Assembly (NCBI GenBank): GCA_002309015.1
Contig: DBWM01000014.1
Location: 1-30,203, forward strand
Direction of reading: 5' to 3'
DNA from: Myxococcales bacterium UBA1238
GTDB taxonomy: Bacteria > Myxococcota_A > Bradymonadia > UBA7976 > UBA1532
DNA length: 30,203 nt
The notes under the pieces were generated by a model. It saw only the letters and a list, made by a program, of their open reading frames with translations. It was not told the DNA's origin and ran no database searches. Numbering within the stretch: position 1 is the stretch's first letter; each line of letters starts with the position of its first letter. This document shows, one piece after another, positions 1 through 7,890 of this stretch. The position numbers and the translations under genes were made by a program.

Positions 1-664
1 CACCACCGCCGCCGCTGCCGCCTCCGCCGTCTACCGTCGCGTCACCGCCCGCATCGGGGCCGATATGCCCGGCATCGCCGTCTTCAGGCCGGCGAGCGCG
101 GCATTTAAACTCGCTGCCGTCGCAATAAGAGACGCTGCCCTCGGAGCAGAGATTGTACTCATTGCCGCCGTCGCAGCTTGCGAAGGTGGTGCAGTCCGCG
201 CCTGACGTCCAGCAGACGTAGGTGTAGCCCTCGTAAGGCGGATCGCAGAGGACGGGTGAACTGCTGGGGCAGCAGTTGGACGCGCCGGAAGGGCTGATCG
301 ACGACAAAGCGCCCACGTCGCACGGTCTGCATGAGGGCACGGTTCCGAAGCAGGTATGTTTCTTTCCGCAATCTTCCAGGGGCGTCTCGTCGCCGCAGTT
401 GTTGACACAGGTGATGTGATTGTTCCTGCAAATTTTGGTCACGCAGTCGTCGGTGATCTCGCAGTTGGGATCCTTTCGGCATTGGCAGAGACCAAAACCG
501 GTGCCATCCGCATTGCAACTTTGAAAACCTTCGACGCGCTCGCCGCCATCGGCGCGACAAACGCAAGCCACAGCCTCGCCGGGATTGCAGGCGGAATCGG
601 CATCCTCGGTATAATCGCAAGCGCAAATCCAGGCGGCGCAAGCAAACAAGAGCCATCGCTTCAT
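1..664 (-). CDS. Cys-rich secreted lipoprotein, 3' end outside window
   Basis: An open frame reads from an ATG at 664 to the window edge without a stop (about 221 codons), so the protein is cut at its C-terminus. It starts MKRWLLFACAAWICAC, a short signal peptide ending in a lipobox-like ICAC, so it is probably a lipoprotein. The mature part is very rich in Cys, often in short-spaced pairs (CVCRADG, CQCRKD, NCC), suggesting many disulfides. The last visible residues form an Asp/Gly-rich, low-complexity stalk ending in a Gly/Ser run. I recognise no named domain. It is divergent from the FGE lipoprotein at 800, with 135 bp between them. Its Cys-rich exported character matches the neighbouring disulfide-handling genes. 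The function is unknown. Confidence 0.75.
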   Translation of the reverse strand, partial: MKRWLLFACAAWICACDYTEDADSACNPGEAVACVCRADGGERVEGFQSCNADGTGFGLCQCRKDPNCEITDDCVTKICRNNHITCVNNCGDETPLEDCGKKHTCFGTVPSCRPCDVGALSSISPSGASNCCPSSSPVLCDPPYEGYTYVCWTSGADCTTFASCDGGNEYNLCSEGSVSYCDGSEFKCRARRPEDGDAGHIGPDAGGDATVDGGGGSGGGG

Positions 665-799
665 GGCAAGCCCCCACTCAAAACGAAAGGCCATGTTTTA
701 CCTAATTTTGGGGCCGTTTGGCCAGAACGAAGCGCTTGCAACGCCCTTTCGCTTTTGTGCATTCTGCCGGATCGTCCCCGCTTTGAAGGAAGAGAGCTC

Positions 800-2794
800 A
801 TGTTCACCCCTGCGCGTCCCCCATTCACCCTTGCGCGTACCTTCACCGCCATCGCCCTTGCCCTGATCGCCAGCGGTTGCTTCACCGAGAGCCATTGCAT
901 GAGCAGCATCGACTGCGACGGCGATCGCATCTGCAAAGACGGCGAATGCGTCTACGAATGCAGCGAAGGTACTCCCTGCGACGGCGATCACATCTGCAAA
1001 GATCACCATTGCGTCACGCCCGCTGACTGTGAGGGCTGCAAAAACCGTTACCCGAACGCCAAAGGCGAATGCCGGGGCACCCAATGCGAGATGGTGGGCT
1101 GCAAAGACGGCTTCTACGATCTCAACCGCGACGATCGGGACGGCTGCGAATATGAATGCACCGCCACCGGCGTTGAAACCTGCAACCAGAAGGACGACGA
1201 CTGCAACGGCATCATCGACGAGGGCTTCGATTTGCAGAGCAGCGCCGAGCATTGCGGCCTTTGCGGCAACAAATGCGAGTTCCCCTTCGCCACCGGCGGC
1301 TGTGAAGCCAAGCGTTGCCGTATGCTTTCCTGCGAAGACGGCCATTACGATCTCGATTTGCGCGAAGAGAACGGCTGCGAATATGAATGCACGCCCAGCG
1401 GCGTCGAGATCTGCAACCAAAAGGACGACGACTGCAACGGAAAGACCGACGAGGGCTTCAATCTTCAGACCGATACCGCAAATTGCGGCGAATGTGGTCG
1501 CAAATGCGTCGATCGCCCGAACGCCGACAGCCTCTGCATCGCGGGCAGCTGCAAGATGGTTTGCCAAAGCGGCCATTACGACGCCAACGACGACGAATCT
1601 GACGGCTGCGAGAGCGAAGTCTGCACCGTCACCGAAGGGGGCACCGAGATTTGCGACCTTAAAGACAACGATTGCGACGGGCAGACCGACGAAGGCATCG
1701 ATAAGACCACCCCTGAGAGCTGCGGGCCCCTCTGCACCCGATGCCCTGTGCCCGCCAACGGTAAAGCGGGCTGCAAAGAGGGCGAATGCTTCATCGAAGG
1801 CTGCAATGAAGGCTTCGTCGATCTCGATCAGATCGCCGAAAACGGCTGCGAATACGCCTGCAGCGTCACCGGCGACGAGATTTGCGATATGAAGGACAAC
1901 GATTGCGACGGTCAGACCGACGAGGGCTTTGAAAAGACCACCCCCGAGAGCTGTGGGCCCCTCTGCGAGCGCTGTCAGTTTAACCACGCCGAGGCTTTAT
2001 GCGTCGCGGGCGGCTGTGCCATGGGCGATTGCGGCGAAGGCTTCCACGACATCGACGGCCAGGCGGCGAACGGCTGCGAATATGCCTGCAGAATCGAGGG
2101 TGAGGGCATCGAACTCTGCGACAACGGCAAGGACGACGACTGTGACGGCAAGACCGACGAGGGTTGCAGCCTCGATTGCCCCGAAGGGATGGTCGCCGTC
2201 GGCCGGCAGTTCTGCATCGATCGCTATGAGGCCTCCAAACCCGACGCCACAGCGACCAGTCAGGGTGCCGATGGCTCGCGCGCCGTTTCAGCTGCGGGCG
2301 TTTTGCCCTGGAGGGTCTACGCAAACAACAGCCTGTCGGAGGCGCTCGGCATCGCAATGGCCGCCTGCGTAGCCTCGGGTAAGCGTCTTTGTACCCCATC
2401 GGAGTGGACGCGCGCCTGTAGGGGCCCTGACGACCATGAGTACAGCTACGGCGACGAATATGAGGCCGCAACCTGTAACGGCATCGACGCTTTTTGCCCT
2501 GGAACCCCCTATCCCCACTGCCGGGCCGCCAATTCCGGGAGCACTAACTTCCATCTCGTCCCCACGGGGACCTTTTCCGGCTGTACAAACGCCTACGGCG
2601 TCTATGACATCAACGGAAATCTCTGGGAGTTCACCGATACGGCTACCCCCACCGCCAGAGGCGGCGCCTTCAACTGCAGCGACAGCGAAGTCCTTCACAA
2701 ATGCGGCGCCTTACCCGAGGGTGGCAGCGGTCAGCATATCGGAAACTGGGGTCCATCGGCCATCGGTTTCAGATGCTGCAGCGACGGCCTTTAA
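800..2794 (+). CDS. Lipoprotein with five MopE-like metal-binding repeats and a C-terminal FGE-sulfatase domain
   Basis: Length 664 aa. The frame is open further upstream to 356, but the ATG at 800 follows GGAAGAG and begins a signal peptide with lipobox ASGC (Cys27), so 800 is the start. Residues 30-460 are Cys-rich repeats, each with a motif of the form D-(D/N)-D-C-(N/D)-G-x-x-D-E-G at about 132, 209, 289, 366 and 445. This is the MopE-type putative metal-binding motif common in Myxococcota surface proteins. Residues ~459-664 form an FGE-sulfatase (SUMF1-like) domain: GMVAVG start, YDINGNLWEFTD, RGGAFNC and a terminal GFRCC. In true FGE two nearby Cys bind copper; here only the first (GGAFNC) is evident and the second position is not Cys, so enzyme activity is doubtful and a binding role is more likely. 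It heads the unit with the rhodanese, MauE-like and DsbA-like genes. Confidence 0.88.
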   Translation: MFTPARPPFTLARTFTAIALALIASGCFTESHCMSSIDCDGDRICKDGECVYECSEGTPCDGDHICKDHHCVTPADCEGCKNRYPNAKGECRGTQCEMVGCKDGFYDLNRDDRDGCEYECTATGVETCNQKDDDCNGIIDEGFDLQSSAEHCGLCGNKCEFPFATGGCEAKRCRMLSCEDGHYDLDLREENGCEYECTPSGVEICNQKDDDCNGKTDEGFNLQTDTANCGECGRKCVDRPNADSLCIAGSCKMVCQSGHYDANDDESDGCESEVCTVTEGGTEICDLKDNDCDGQTDEGIDKTTPESCGPLCTRCPVPANGKAGCKEGECFIEGCNEGFVDLDQIAENGCEYACSVTGDEICDMKDNDCDGQTDEGFEKTTPESCGPLCERCQFNHAEALCVAGGCAMGDCGEGFHDIDGQAANGCEYACRIEGEGIELCDNGKDDDCDGKTDEGCSLDCPEGMVAVGRQFCIDRYEASKPDATATSQGADGSRAVSAAGVLPWRVYANNSLSEALGIAMAACVASGKRLCTPSEWTRACRGPDDHEYSYGDEYEAATCNGIDAFCPGTPYPHCRAANSGSTNFHLVPTGTFSGCTNAYGVYDINGNLWEFTDTATPTARGGAFNCSDSEVLHKCGALPEGGSGQHIGNWGPSAIGFRCCSDGL

Positions 2795-2842
2795 TCGCTT
2801 ACCCTTTTTTGTCACCCATTCACCCCAAACGGCCATTTCTTC

Positions 2843-3331
2843 ATGAAAAAGCTTATCCTTGAGGCCATCTGCCTTGTTGCAGTCGGCGCCCTGCTCGGCA
2901 TCGTCACCAACGTTTGCCGAAGCGACGGCATTCCCCTTGTCGCCTCCATCCCTTACGAGATCCTGGTCCCCTGCCCCATGGATCGCGTCGCCGTAAACGA
3001 GATCGTTCCCGACAAGATTCCTAAAGATGCCGTCTTTATCGATGCAAGCGATCCCGAAATCTTTAAACAGCGCCACGTTCCCGGTGCCTTGCCGATGCCT
3101 TACGACGATCTGGCTGACCCCACCGAGGCTGAGCTCGCCTCGATCCGCGCCTTAAAGACCAGCGCCGTCGTCGTCTACGGGCCCATCGAGGGGGACTTCA
3201 ACGTCGGCCGCCAGCAGGCCACCGATTTGGCCGCCCAGGGTCTGCCGCGCATCTATTACGTCAAAGACGGCCTTAAAGCGCTCACCGATTTTGGCTGCGA
3301 AGGCACCGACTGCAAAGGAGAGGTCCAGTGA
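2843..3331 (+). CDS. Membrane-anchored rhodanese-like protein, probably without sulfurtransferase activity
   Basis: Length 162 aa. A hydrophobic N-terminal segment (residues 4-22) acts as a signal peptide or anchor, placing the rest in the periplasm. The rhodanese fold is seen in FIDASDPEIFKQRHVPGA at ~65-82, a classic rhodanese N-terminal motif. The active-site loop, where a catalytic Cys is expected after the VVVY strand, reads VVVYGPIEGD, with Gly at 113; the sulfur-carrying Cys is therefore missing. A pair of Cys (CEGTDC) lies near the C-terminus. It starts 48 bp after the FGE lipoprotein, with no strong ribosome site, and its stop overlaps the GTG start of the next gene. Related rhodanese-like proteins occur beside thiol-redox genes; the role here is inferred from context. 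Confidence 0.78.
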   Translation: MKKLILEAICLVAVGALLGIVTNVCRSDGIPLVASIPYEILVPCPMDRVAVNEIVPDKIPKDAVFIDASDPEIFKQRHVPGALPMPYDDLADPTEAELASIRALKTSAVVVYGPIEGDFNVGRQQATDLAAQGLPRIYYVKDGLKALTDFGCEGTDCKGEVQ

Positions 3332-3819
3332 ATCTGCAACCGTTTCGCCATTTTGCGCACAGCGTCGTCGCCCTTCCGCTCCGCATTTACCTCGGAGGGG
3401 TCTTCCTCGCCGCCTGTCTGTATAAGATTCAGATGCCTGCGGCCTTTGGTTTAAGCGTCGCGACCTACCAGATCCTGCCCCTCGGCCTGGTGAACCTGAT
3501 GGCGGTCACGCTGCCCTGGATCGAGTTGGTGGTGGGGCTCTGCCTGGTGGTGGGCTTTAAAGCGCGCGCCTGTGCCTTATGCTGCGCGGGCATGCTCGTC
3601 ACGTTTATCATCGCCATCTCGTCGGCTTTGTACTTCGATCTGCGGCTTTCGTGCGGCTGCTTTGCATCGGCGGAGACCGCAGAAGAGATGTCGGCGATGA
3701 CCTTATGGCGGGACGCGATCTGGTTACTGATTGCGGTCTACCTGGTCCTGTGCCCGAGCGGCCATTTGGGCATTGACGGACTCATTTCACGAAAATCTGC
3801 AAAGGAGATGCAAAAATGA
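3328..3819 (+). CDS. MauE/DoxX-family membrane protein, putative thiol redox partner
   Basis: Length 163 aa, with a GTG start inside the 4-bp overlap GTGA with the rhodanese gene; GGAGAGG lies just upstream. It has about four membrane segments (roughly residues 15-32, 52-77, 81-103 and 127-142), the usual layout of the MauE/DoxX group. A CGCF motif at 109-112 and further Cys at 82, 85 and 86 lie at or near membrane ends, as expected for a membrane thiol protein. MauE is known to be needed, with the thioredoxin-like MauD, for maturation of the disulfide-rich small subunit of methylamine dehydrogenase. No methylamine dehydrogenase genes are present here. The next gene is DsbA-like, so I infer an electron-accepting membrane partner for it, analogous to DsbB or VKOR. 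DoxX family is the safer general name. Confidence 0.75.
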   Translation: MNLQPFRHFAHSVVALPLRIYLGGVFLAACLYKIQMPAAFGLSVATYQILPLGLVNLMAVTLPWIELVVGLCLVVGFKARACALCCAGMLVTFIIAISSALYFDLRLSCGCFASAETAEEMSAMTLWRDAIWLLIAVYLVLCPSGHLGIDGLISRKSAKEMQK

Positions 3820-4658
3820 TGACCTTAACCGCCCTTCTTCTCATGTTGCCCGCAGAAATCAACTGGGGTGCCGTCGTCGGTGGCCCCAAAGATGTAACCG
3901 ACGAGCTCAAAGCCAAGGCCGCCGAGATCCTGACCACCGAATACAGCTACAGCGAGACCTGCAGCGATACGATCGCCGCCTGCCTGGGCGATCCCTCCGA
4001 CAAAAACAGCCCCCGCGTTGCCGGCATGGTCTTAAGGCAGCTCAAAAAAGAGCGCGAGCCCGAGAAAATCCGCAGCATGATCACCGATCGCGGCAAGATC
4101 TTTACCCTCGCCAAAGAGGCCCCCTTCGATTTGCCCAAAGACACCACCCTCGGCAGCGATCAGGCCGCGCTCACCATCGTCGAGTTCGCCGATTTTCAAT
4201 GTCCCTTCTGCGCTGAGGTCTCCCCCTTCATCAAAAACCTTGTCGAGACCTCCAACGGCAAGGTCCGGATCCACTACAACTTCTTCCCCCTGAAGGGCCA
4301 CGAGCGGGCATTGGACGCCGGCTGCGCTGCACTCGCCGCTGCCCGCCAGGGGAAGTTCTTCGATTACCACAACATCCTCTACAAGAACCGGCATGCCTTA
4401 AGCGACGACGATCTGGTCAAGTACGCCCGCGACCTCGGTCTCAATCTCGACGCCTTCAACGCCGACCGCAAAGACAAAGCCACCATCGACCGCATCCGAT
4501 CCGAAAAACGCCTTGGATCTACCCTCGGCGTCGACCGCACACCCACCCTTTTCTTTAACGGCAAACGCCTTTACCTGAGCGATCTCTCCAAAGAGGAGCT
4601 CGAGGATCGCATCGCTGAGTATTTAGAGATGCTCGAGAGCGAAAAGCCCACCAAATAG
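3816..4658 (+). CDS. DsbA-family thioredoxin-fold protein, CPFC active site
   Basis: Length 280 aa. The ATG at 3816 overlaps the MauE-like stop (ATGA), preceded by AAAGGAG; ATG 3819 is an alternative start. Residues ~115-275 form a DsbA/Thioredoxin_4 domain: IVEFADFQCPFC with active-site Cys129 and Cys132, a helical insertion, and the cis-Pro loop in RTPTLFFNG near the C-terminus. The N-terminal 100 residues include a short hydrophobic start, which may be a weak signal peptide, and a small helical region with Cys49 and Cys56, a layout seen in other deltaproteobacterial proteins of this group. It likely makes or shuffles disulfides in exported proteins. The translational coupling with the MauE-like gene strongly suggests the two work as a pair. 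Export is not certain because the signal is short. Confidence 0.87.
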   Translation: MMTLTALLLMLPAEINWGAVVGGPKDVTDELKAKAAEILTTEYSYSETCSDTIAACLGDPSDKNSPRVAGMVLRQLKKEREPEKIRSMITDRGKIFTLAKEAPFDLPKDTTLGSDQAALTIVEFADFQCPFCAEVSPFIKNLVETSNGKVRIHYNFFPLKGHERALDAGCAALAAARQGKFFDYHNILYKNRHALSDDDLVKYARDLGLNLDAFNADRKDKATIDRIRSEKRLGSTLGVDRTPTLFFNGKRLYLSDLSKEELEDRIAEYLEMLESEKPTK

Positions 4659-4707
4659 CGCCCCTCTTTTAACGTCAGCCGCAATTCATTCATCATTTAC
4701 GGTAAAC

Positions 4708-4729
4708 GATCGGCCATCGACGGCCGATC
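4708..4729. terminator. Hairpin between converging genes, possible terminator
   Basis: GATCGGCC and GGCCGATC form a perfect 8-bp stem with a 6-base loop. It lies in the 255-bp gap between the converging DsbA-like and clpV genes. A short T-run follows only about 9 bases later, so it is not a textbook intrinsic terminator. The rest of 4659-4913 shows nothing I can name. Confidence 0.35.
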
Positions 4730-4913
4730 ACCCGCCATTTTTCGCAACAGCTTCGCCATTTACGGCCCTATTTTTACAAATATCTGTAAACAGCACACCA
4801 CCAGCGGCAAACGATGCGCCAGCAGCGATGAATGATCGTTCAGCGGTGATAAGGGATTTGCGGAATGCGGTAAAAGGAAGGACGTTGATGGAGGGCGGGA
4901 GACCAGGCGGCGA

Positions 4914-7724
4914 TTATGCCTCGCCGTCGGTCTTCAGGTAGTCGTCAAAATCGATGTTCGAGACGTCGCTCGTATCGGTTTCCTTCTCGCTCGCCGTAGA
5001 AAGGGCAACCTCGTTGGTGCGGGGACCAAACTTAAAGGTGAAGTTCCCCTTCTCATCGAGACCCAGGTTGAGCTGCGCGGGCAGATCACCTTCGCTCATC
5101 TGCTTCAGGATCTCGGTCGAGATTTGCGGCAGAAGCGTTCCGGTCATGATGTGGTCGATATTGCGGGCACCGGTCTCAACTTCGGTACAACGAGCGGCAA
5201 TCGCCTCGATCACCTTATCGTCGACGACGAAGTACATCTTGTGGCTCTCCATCAATCGGTCGCCGAGCTGCTTCAGCTTAAGGCGCGTGATGTCGCGCAT
5301 GACGTCTTCGTGGATCGGGTAGAAGGGCACGATGGTCATACGGGCCAAAAGGGCCGGCTTGAAATGCTTGGAGAGGATCGGTCGAACGGCTCTGATGAGC
5401 ACTTCGGGATCCGGGCGCTGGCCACCCTCGCAAAGGGCGGTGATCTTCTCGGCGCCGAGGTTGACGGTCAGGAAAATGACGGTGTCCTTAAAGTCGATGA
5501 TACGACCCTGGCCGTCGGCGAGCATGCCCTTATCAAAAACCTGATAGAAGAGGTTCAAAACCTCGGGGTGGCATTTCTCGGCCTCATCCAAGAGGACGAC
5601 GGAGTAAGGACGCTGGCGGACCGCCTCGGTTAAAACGCCGCCTTCGCCGTAACCGATGTAGCCCGGGGGCGAACCGATGAGGCGGCTGACGGTGTGCTTT
5701 TCCTGGAACTCCGACATGTTGATGGTGGTGAGGAAGCGTTCACCACCAAAGAGCATCTCGGCCACGCCAAGGCCGGTTTCGGTCTTACCGACGCCCGAAG
5801 GACCGACGAAGAGGAAGACGCCCATGGGGGTCTTGGGGTTCTTGAGGCCCGCTTTGGCCGCGCGGATACCGGTACCGACGGCATCGAGCACGTGATCCTG
5901 ACCCTTGATGCGCTCGCCCAGGCGCTCTTTGAAGTGAAGGAGCACCTCGGCCTCATCGCGGACCATCTTGCCCAGCGGAATGCCGGTCCAGTCGGAAATG
6001 ACGCGCGCGATGATCTCGGGCGTGACCTCGACGTTCATGAGCGGGTTCTTGCCCTGAAGCTCGCGGAGTTCAGCCAGAGCCACTTTGAGCTCCTCGGTGA
6101 GCGCCTTGAGCTCGTCGGTCATCGGCTCGCCCTTGGGGAGGTTCTCCTTGAGCTCGACCACCTGCTTGCGCAGATTCAAAACGCGGTCGACCTTGGCCTT
6201 CTCGTTCTGCCAGATGTCGTCCAGGCGCTGGCGCTCGGCATCGGCGGCAGCGATTTCGGCGTGGAGTTCCTCGATGCGCACCTGGGCATCGATGCCGCAT
6301 TGCAGGGAGTCCATTTCGAGGGCATCGAGCTCGCGCTGCAGGGTCGCGATCTTGCGCTCCTGATCCTCGAGATCGTTCGGCTTGGAGGTGAGGCCGATCT
6401 TGACGCGGGCACCTGCGGTATCGATGAGATCGACGCCCTTGTCGGGTTGCTGACGGCCCGAAATGTAACGGGTCCCGAGGGCGGCGGCGGCGTAAATGGC
6501 GTCGTCGCGGATGATGAGGCCGTGCGCCTTTTCAAAGCGGCTGCGAAGACCGCGCAACATGGTGGCGGTGGCGTCCACGTCGGGCTCGTCGACCTTGATG
6601 AGCTGGAAACGGCGGGACAATGCGGCGTCGCGCTCGAAATACTTCTTGTATTCGGCCCAGGTGGTCGCAGCGATCGTCCTCAGTTCACCACGCGCGAGGG
6701 CGGGCTTCAACAGGTTGGCGGCGTCGCTTCCACCTTCCTGACCGCCGGCACCAATGATCGTATGCGCTTCGTCGATGAAGAGGATGATGGGCGTGGGGCT
6801 CGACTTGACCTGATTGATCACGTCCTTCAGGCGGTTCTCGAATTCACCCTTGGCGCCCGCGCCGGCCTGCAACAGACCGAGATCGAGGCAGATGATCTCG
6901 ACGCCCTTCAGCACATCGGGCACGTCGCCCTGCACGATGCGCACAGCGAGACCTTCCGCCAAAGCCGTCTTACCGACGCCGGCATCGCCGACCACGATCG
7001 GGTTGTTCTTACGACGGCGCGCCAAAATATCGATCATCTGGCGGATTTCGCGGTCGCGGCCGAACACGGGGTCGATCAAATCATGGCGGGCGCGCTCGGT
7101 GAAGTTGGTGGCAAAGCGCTTGAGCGGGCTGTCGTCGCCTTCCTCTTCTTCCTCAACCTCGCCTTCAGGAGCGTTGCCTGAAGCCGGCTTTCCAGCGCGC
7201 GCTTCCGCAGCCGTGCGGCCCCAGCCATCGACGACCGCCTTCTTTTTGCGCTCACAGGAGTTGGCGCAAATTTCGAAGAAGTTCTTGCGGAGCTCCTCTT
7301 GCGAGAAGCCGTCGAGCAAATCGGTGTATTCGCCGGTGCAGTAGCGGCCGGGATCCTCGAGCAGCGCCAAAAACAGCATGCCCGAGCGCACTTCTGACTG
7401 CTTAAAATCGACCGAAGCGATCATCCAGGCGCGACCGATCAGGCGGATCAGGAAGGGCGAGAAGACCGGGCGACCGTGATTACCCGTCTTGCATTCTTCG
7501 AGGGCGCCTAAAATCGCACGCTTCAGGCGGGCAGGATCGCGACCGAAGCGCAAAATGATGAAATGCAAATCGCCTTCCGGCTCTTCCAAAAGGCTCTGGA
7601 GCATATGCTCCACCGTCACCTCGTAATGGCCGCGATTCACGCAAATGGCGGCGGAAGCTTCGAGATGGCGCTTGCAGTAGGGGTTCAACACCCCGATGAG
7701 GGACTTGAGATCTACGTTAGACAT
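4914..7724 (-). CDS. clpV: ClpV (TssH), type VI secretion AAA+ ATPase
   Basis: Length 936 aa, somewhat longer than typical ClpV. The N-terminus (DLKSLIGVLNPYCKRHLEAS, then YEVTVEHML) is the ClpV-type N-domain that binds the contracted TssB/TssC sheath. A Glu-rich linker at ~188-198 precedes the first AAA+ module, with Walker A GDAGVGKT at 246-253 and Walker B ILFIDEAH. A coiled middle domain follows, then the second module with Walker A GPSGVGKTETG (the TETG form is typical of ClpV, not ClpB) and Walker B VVLLDEAEK. A ~60-residue acidic tail ends the protein. The known role is ATP-driven recycling of the T6SS sheath in the cytoplasm. No other T6SS gene lies within the window, so either the cluster is split or this copy is an orphan. 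No clear ribosome site or promoter was found before 7724. Confidence 0.9.
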   Translation of the reverse strand: MSNVDLKSLIGVLNPYCKRHLEASAAICVNRGHYEVTVEHMLQSLLEEPEGDLHFIILRFGRDPARLKRAILGALEECKTGNHGRPVFSPFLIRLIGRAWMIASVDFKQSEVRSGMLFLALLEDPGRYCTGEYTDLLDGFSQEELRKNFFEICANSCERKKKAVVDGWGRTAAEARAGKPASGNAPEGEVEEEEEGDDSPLKRFATNFTERARHDLIDPVFGRDREIRQMIDILARRRKNNPIVVGDAGVGKTALAEGLAVRIVQGDVPDVLKGVEIICLDLGLLQAGAGAKGEFENRLKDVINQVKSSPTPIILFIDEAHTIIGAGGQEGGSDAANLLKPALARGELRTIAATTWAEYKKYFERDAALSRRFQLIKVDEPDVDATATMLRGLRSRFEKAHGLIIRDDAIYAAAALGTRYISGRQQPDKGVDLIDTAGARVKIGLTSKPNDLEDQERKIATLQRELDALEMDSLQCGIDAQVRIEELHAEIAAADAERQRLDDIWQNEKAKVDRVLNLRKQVVELKENLPKGEPMTDELKALTEELKVALAELRELQGKNPLMNVEVTPEIIARVISDWTGIPLGKMVRDEAEVLLHFKERLGERIKGQDHVLDAVGTGIRAAKAGLKNPKTPMGVFLFVGPSGVGKTETGLGVAEMLFGGERFLTTINMSEFQEKHTVSRLIGSPPGYIGYGEGGVLTEAVRQRPYSVVLLDEAEKCHPEVLNLFYQVFDKGMLADGQGRIIDFKDTVIFLTVNLGAEKITALCEGGQRPDPEVLIRAVRPILSKHFKPALLARMTIVPFYPIHEDVMRDITRLKLKQLGDRLMESHKMYFVVDDKVIEAIAARCTEVETGARNIDHIMTGTLLPQISTEILKQMSEGDLPAQLNLGLDEKGNFTFKFGPRTNEVALSTASEKETDTSDVSNIDFDDYLKTDGEA

Positions 7725-7890
7725 AGAGGCCGTATCCGGTTACGCAAAAAAGAGTGCCGCTATTTCTGCCCAAGTTGGCCAGAAAGGCAAGGAATTGTCT
7801 CGAAAAGATGGCTTAAAGTTTCAAAAAATGGCGGCGGACAGGCATTTAGACCTGCCTGCCCGCATTCTGGAGGAGGTAAAAGGCCGGCGC

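Noticed and set aside
356..799. N-terminal extension of the FGE lipoprotein to an earlier start
   Set aside because: It would place the signal peptide and lipobox in the middle of the protein and would overlap the start of the divergent lipoprotein gene at 664. The ATG at 800 has a ribosome site.
698..1987. Minus-strand open frame of 429 codons
   Set aside because: It is antisense to the MopE repeats and consists of Ala/Val-rich repeats created by the periodic coding sequence on the other strand.
5694..7181. Plus-strand open frame of 495 codons
   Set aside because: It is the antisense of clpV; no recognisable motif.
7830..7880. Imperfect hairpin after the GltD-NuoG gene as a terminator
   Set aside because: The stem is short with a G-T pair, and the T-run lies about 10 bases away, so the support is too weak to list.
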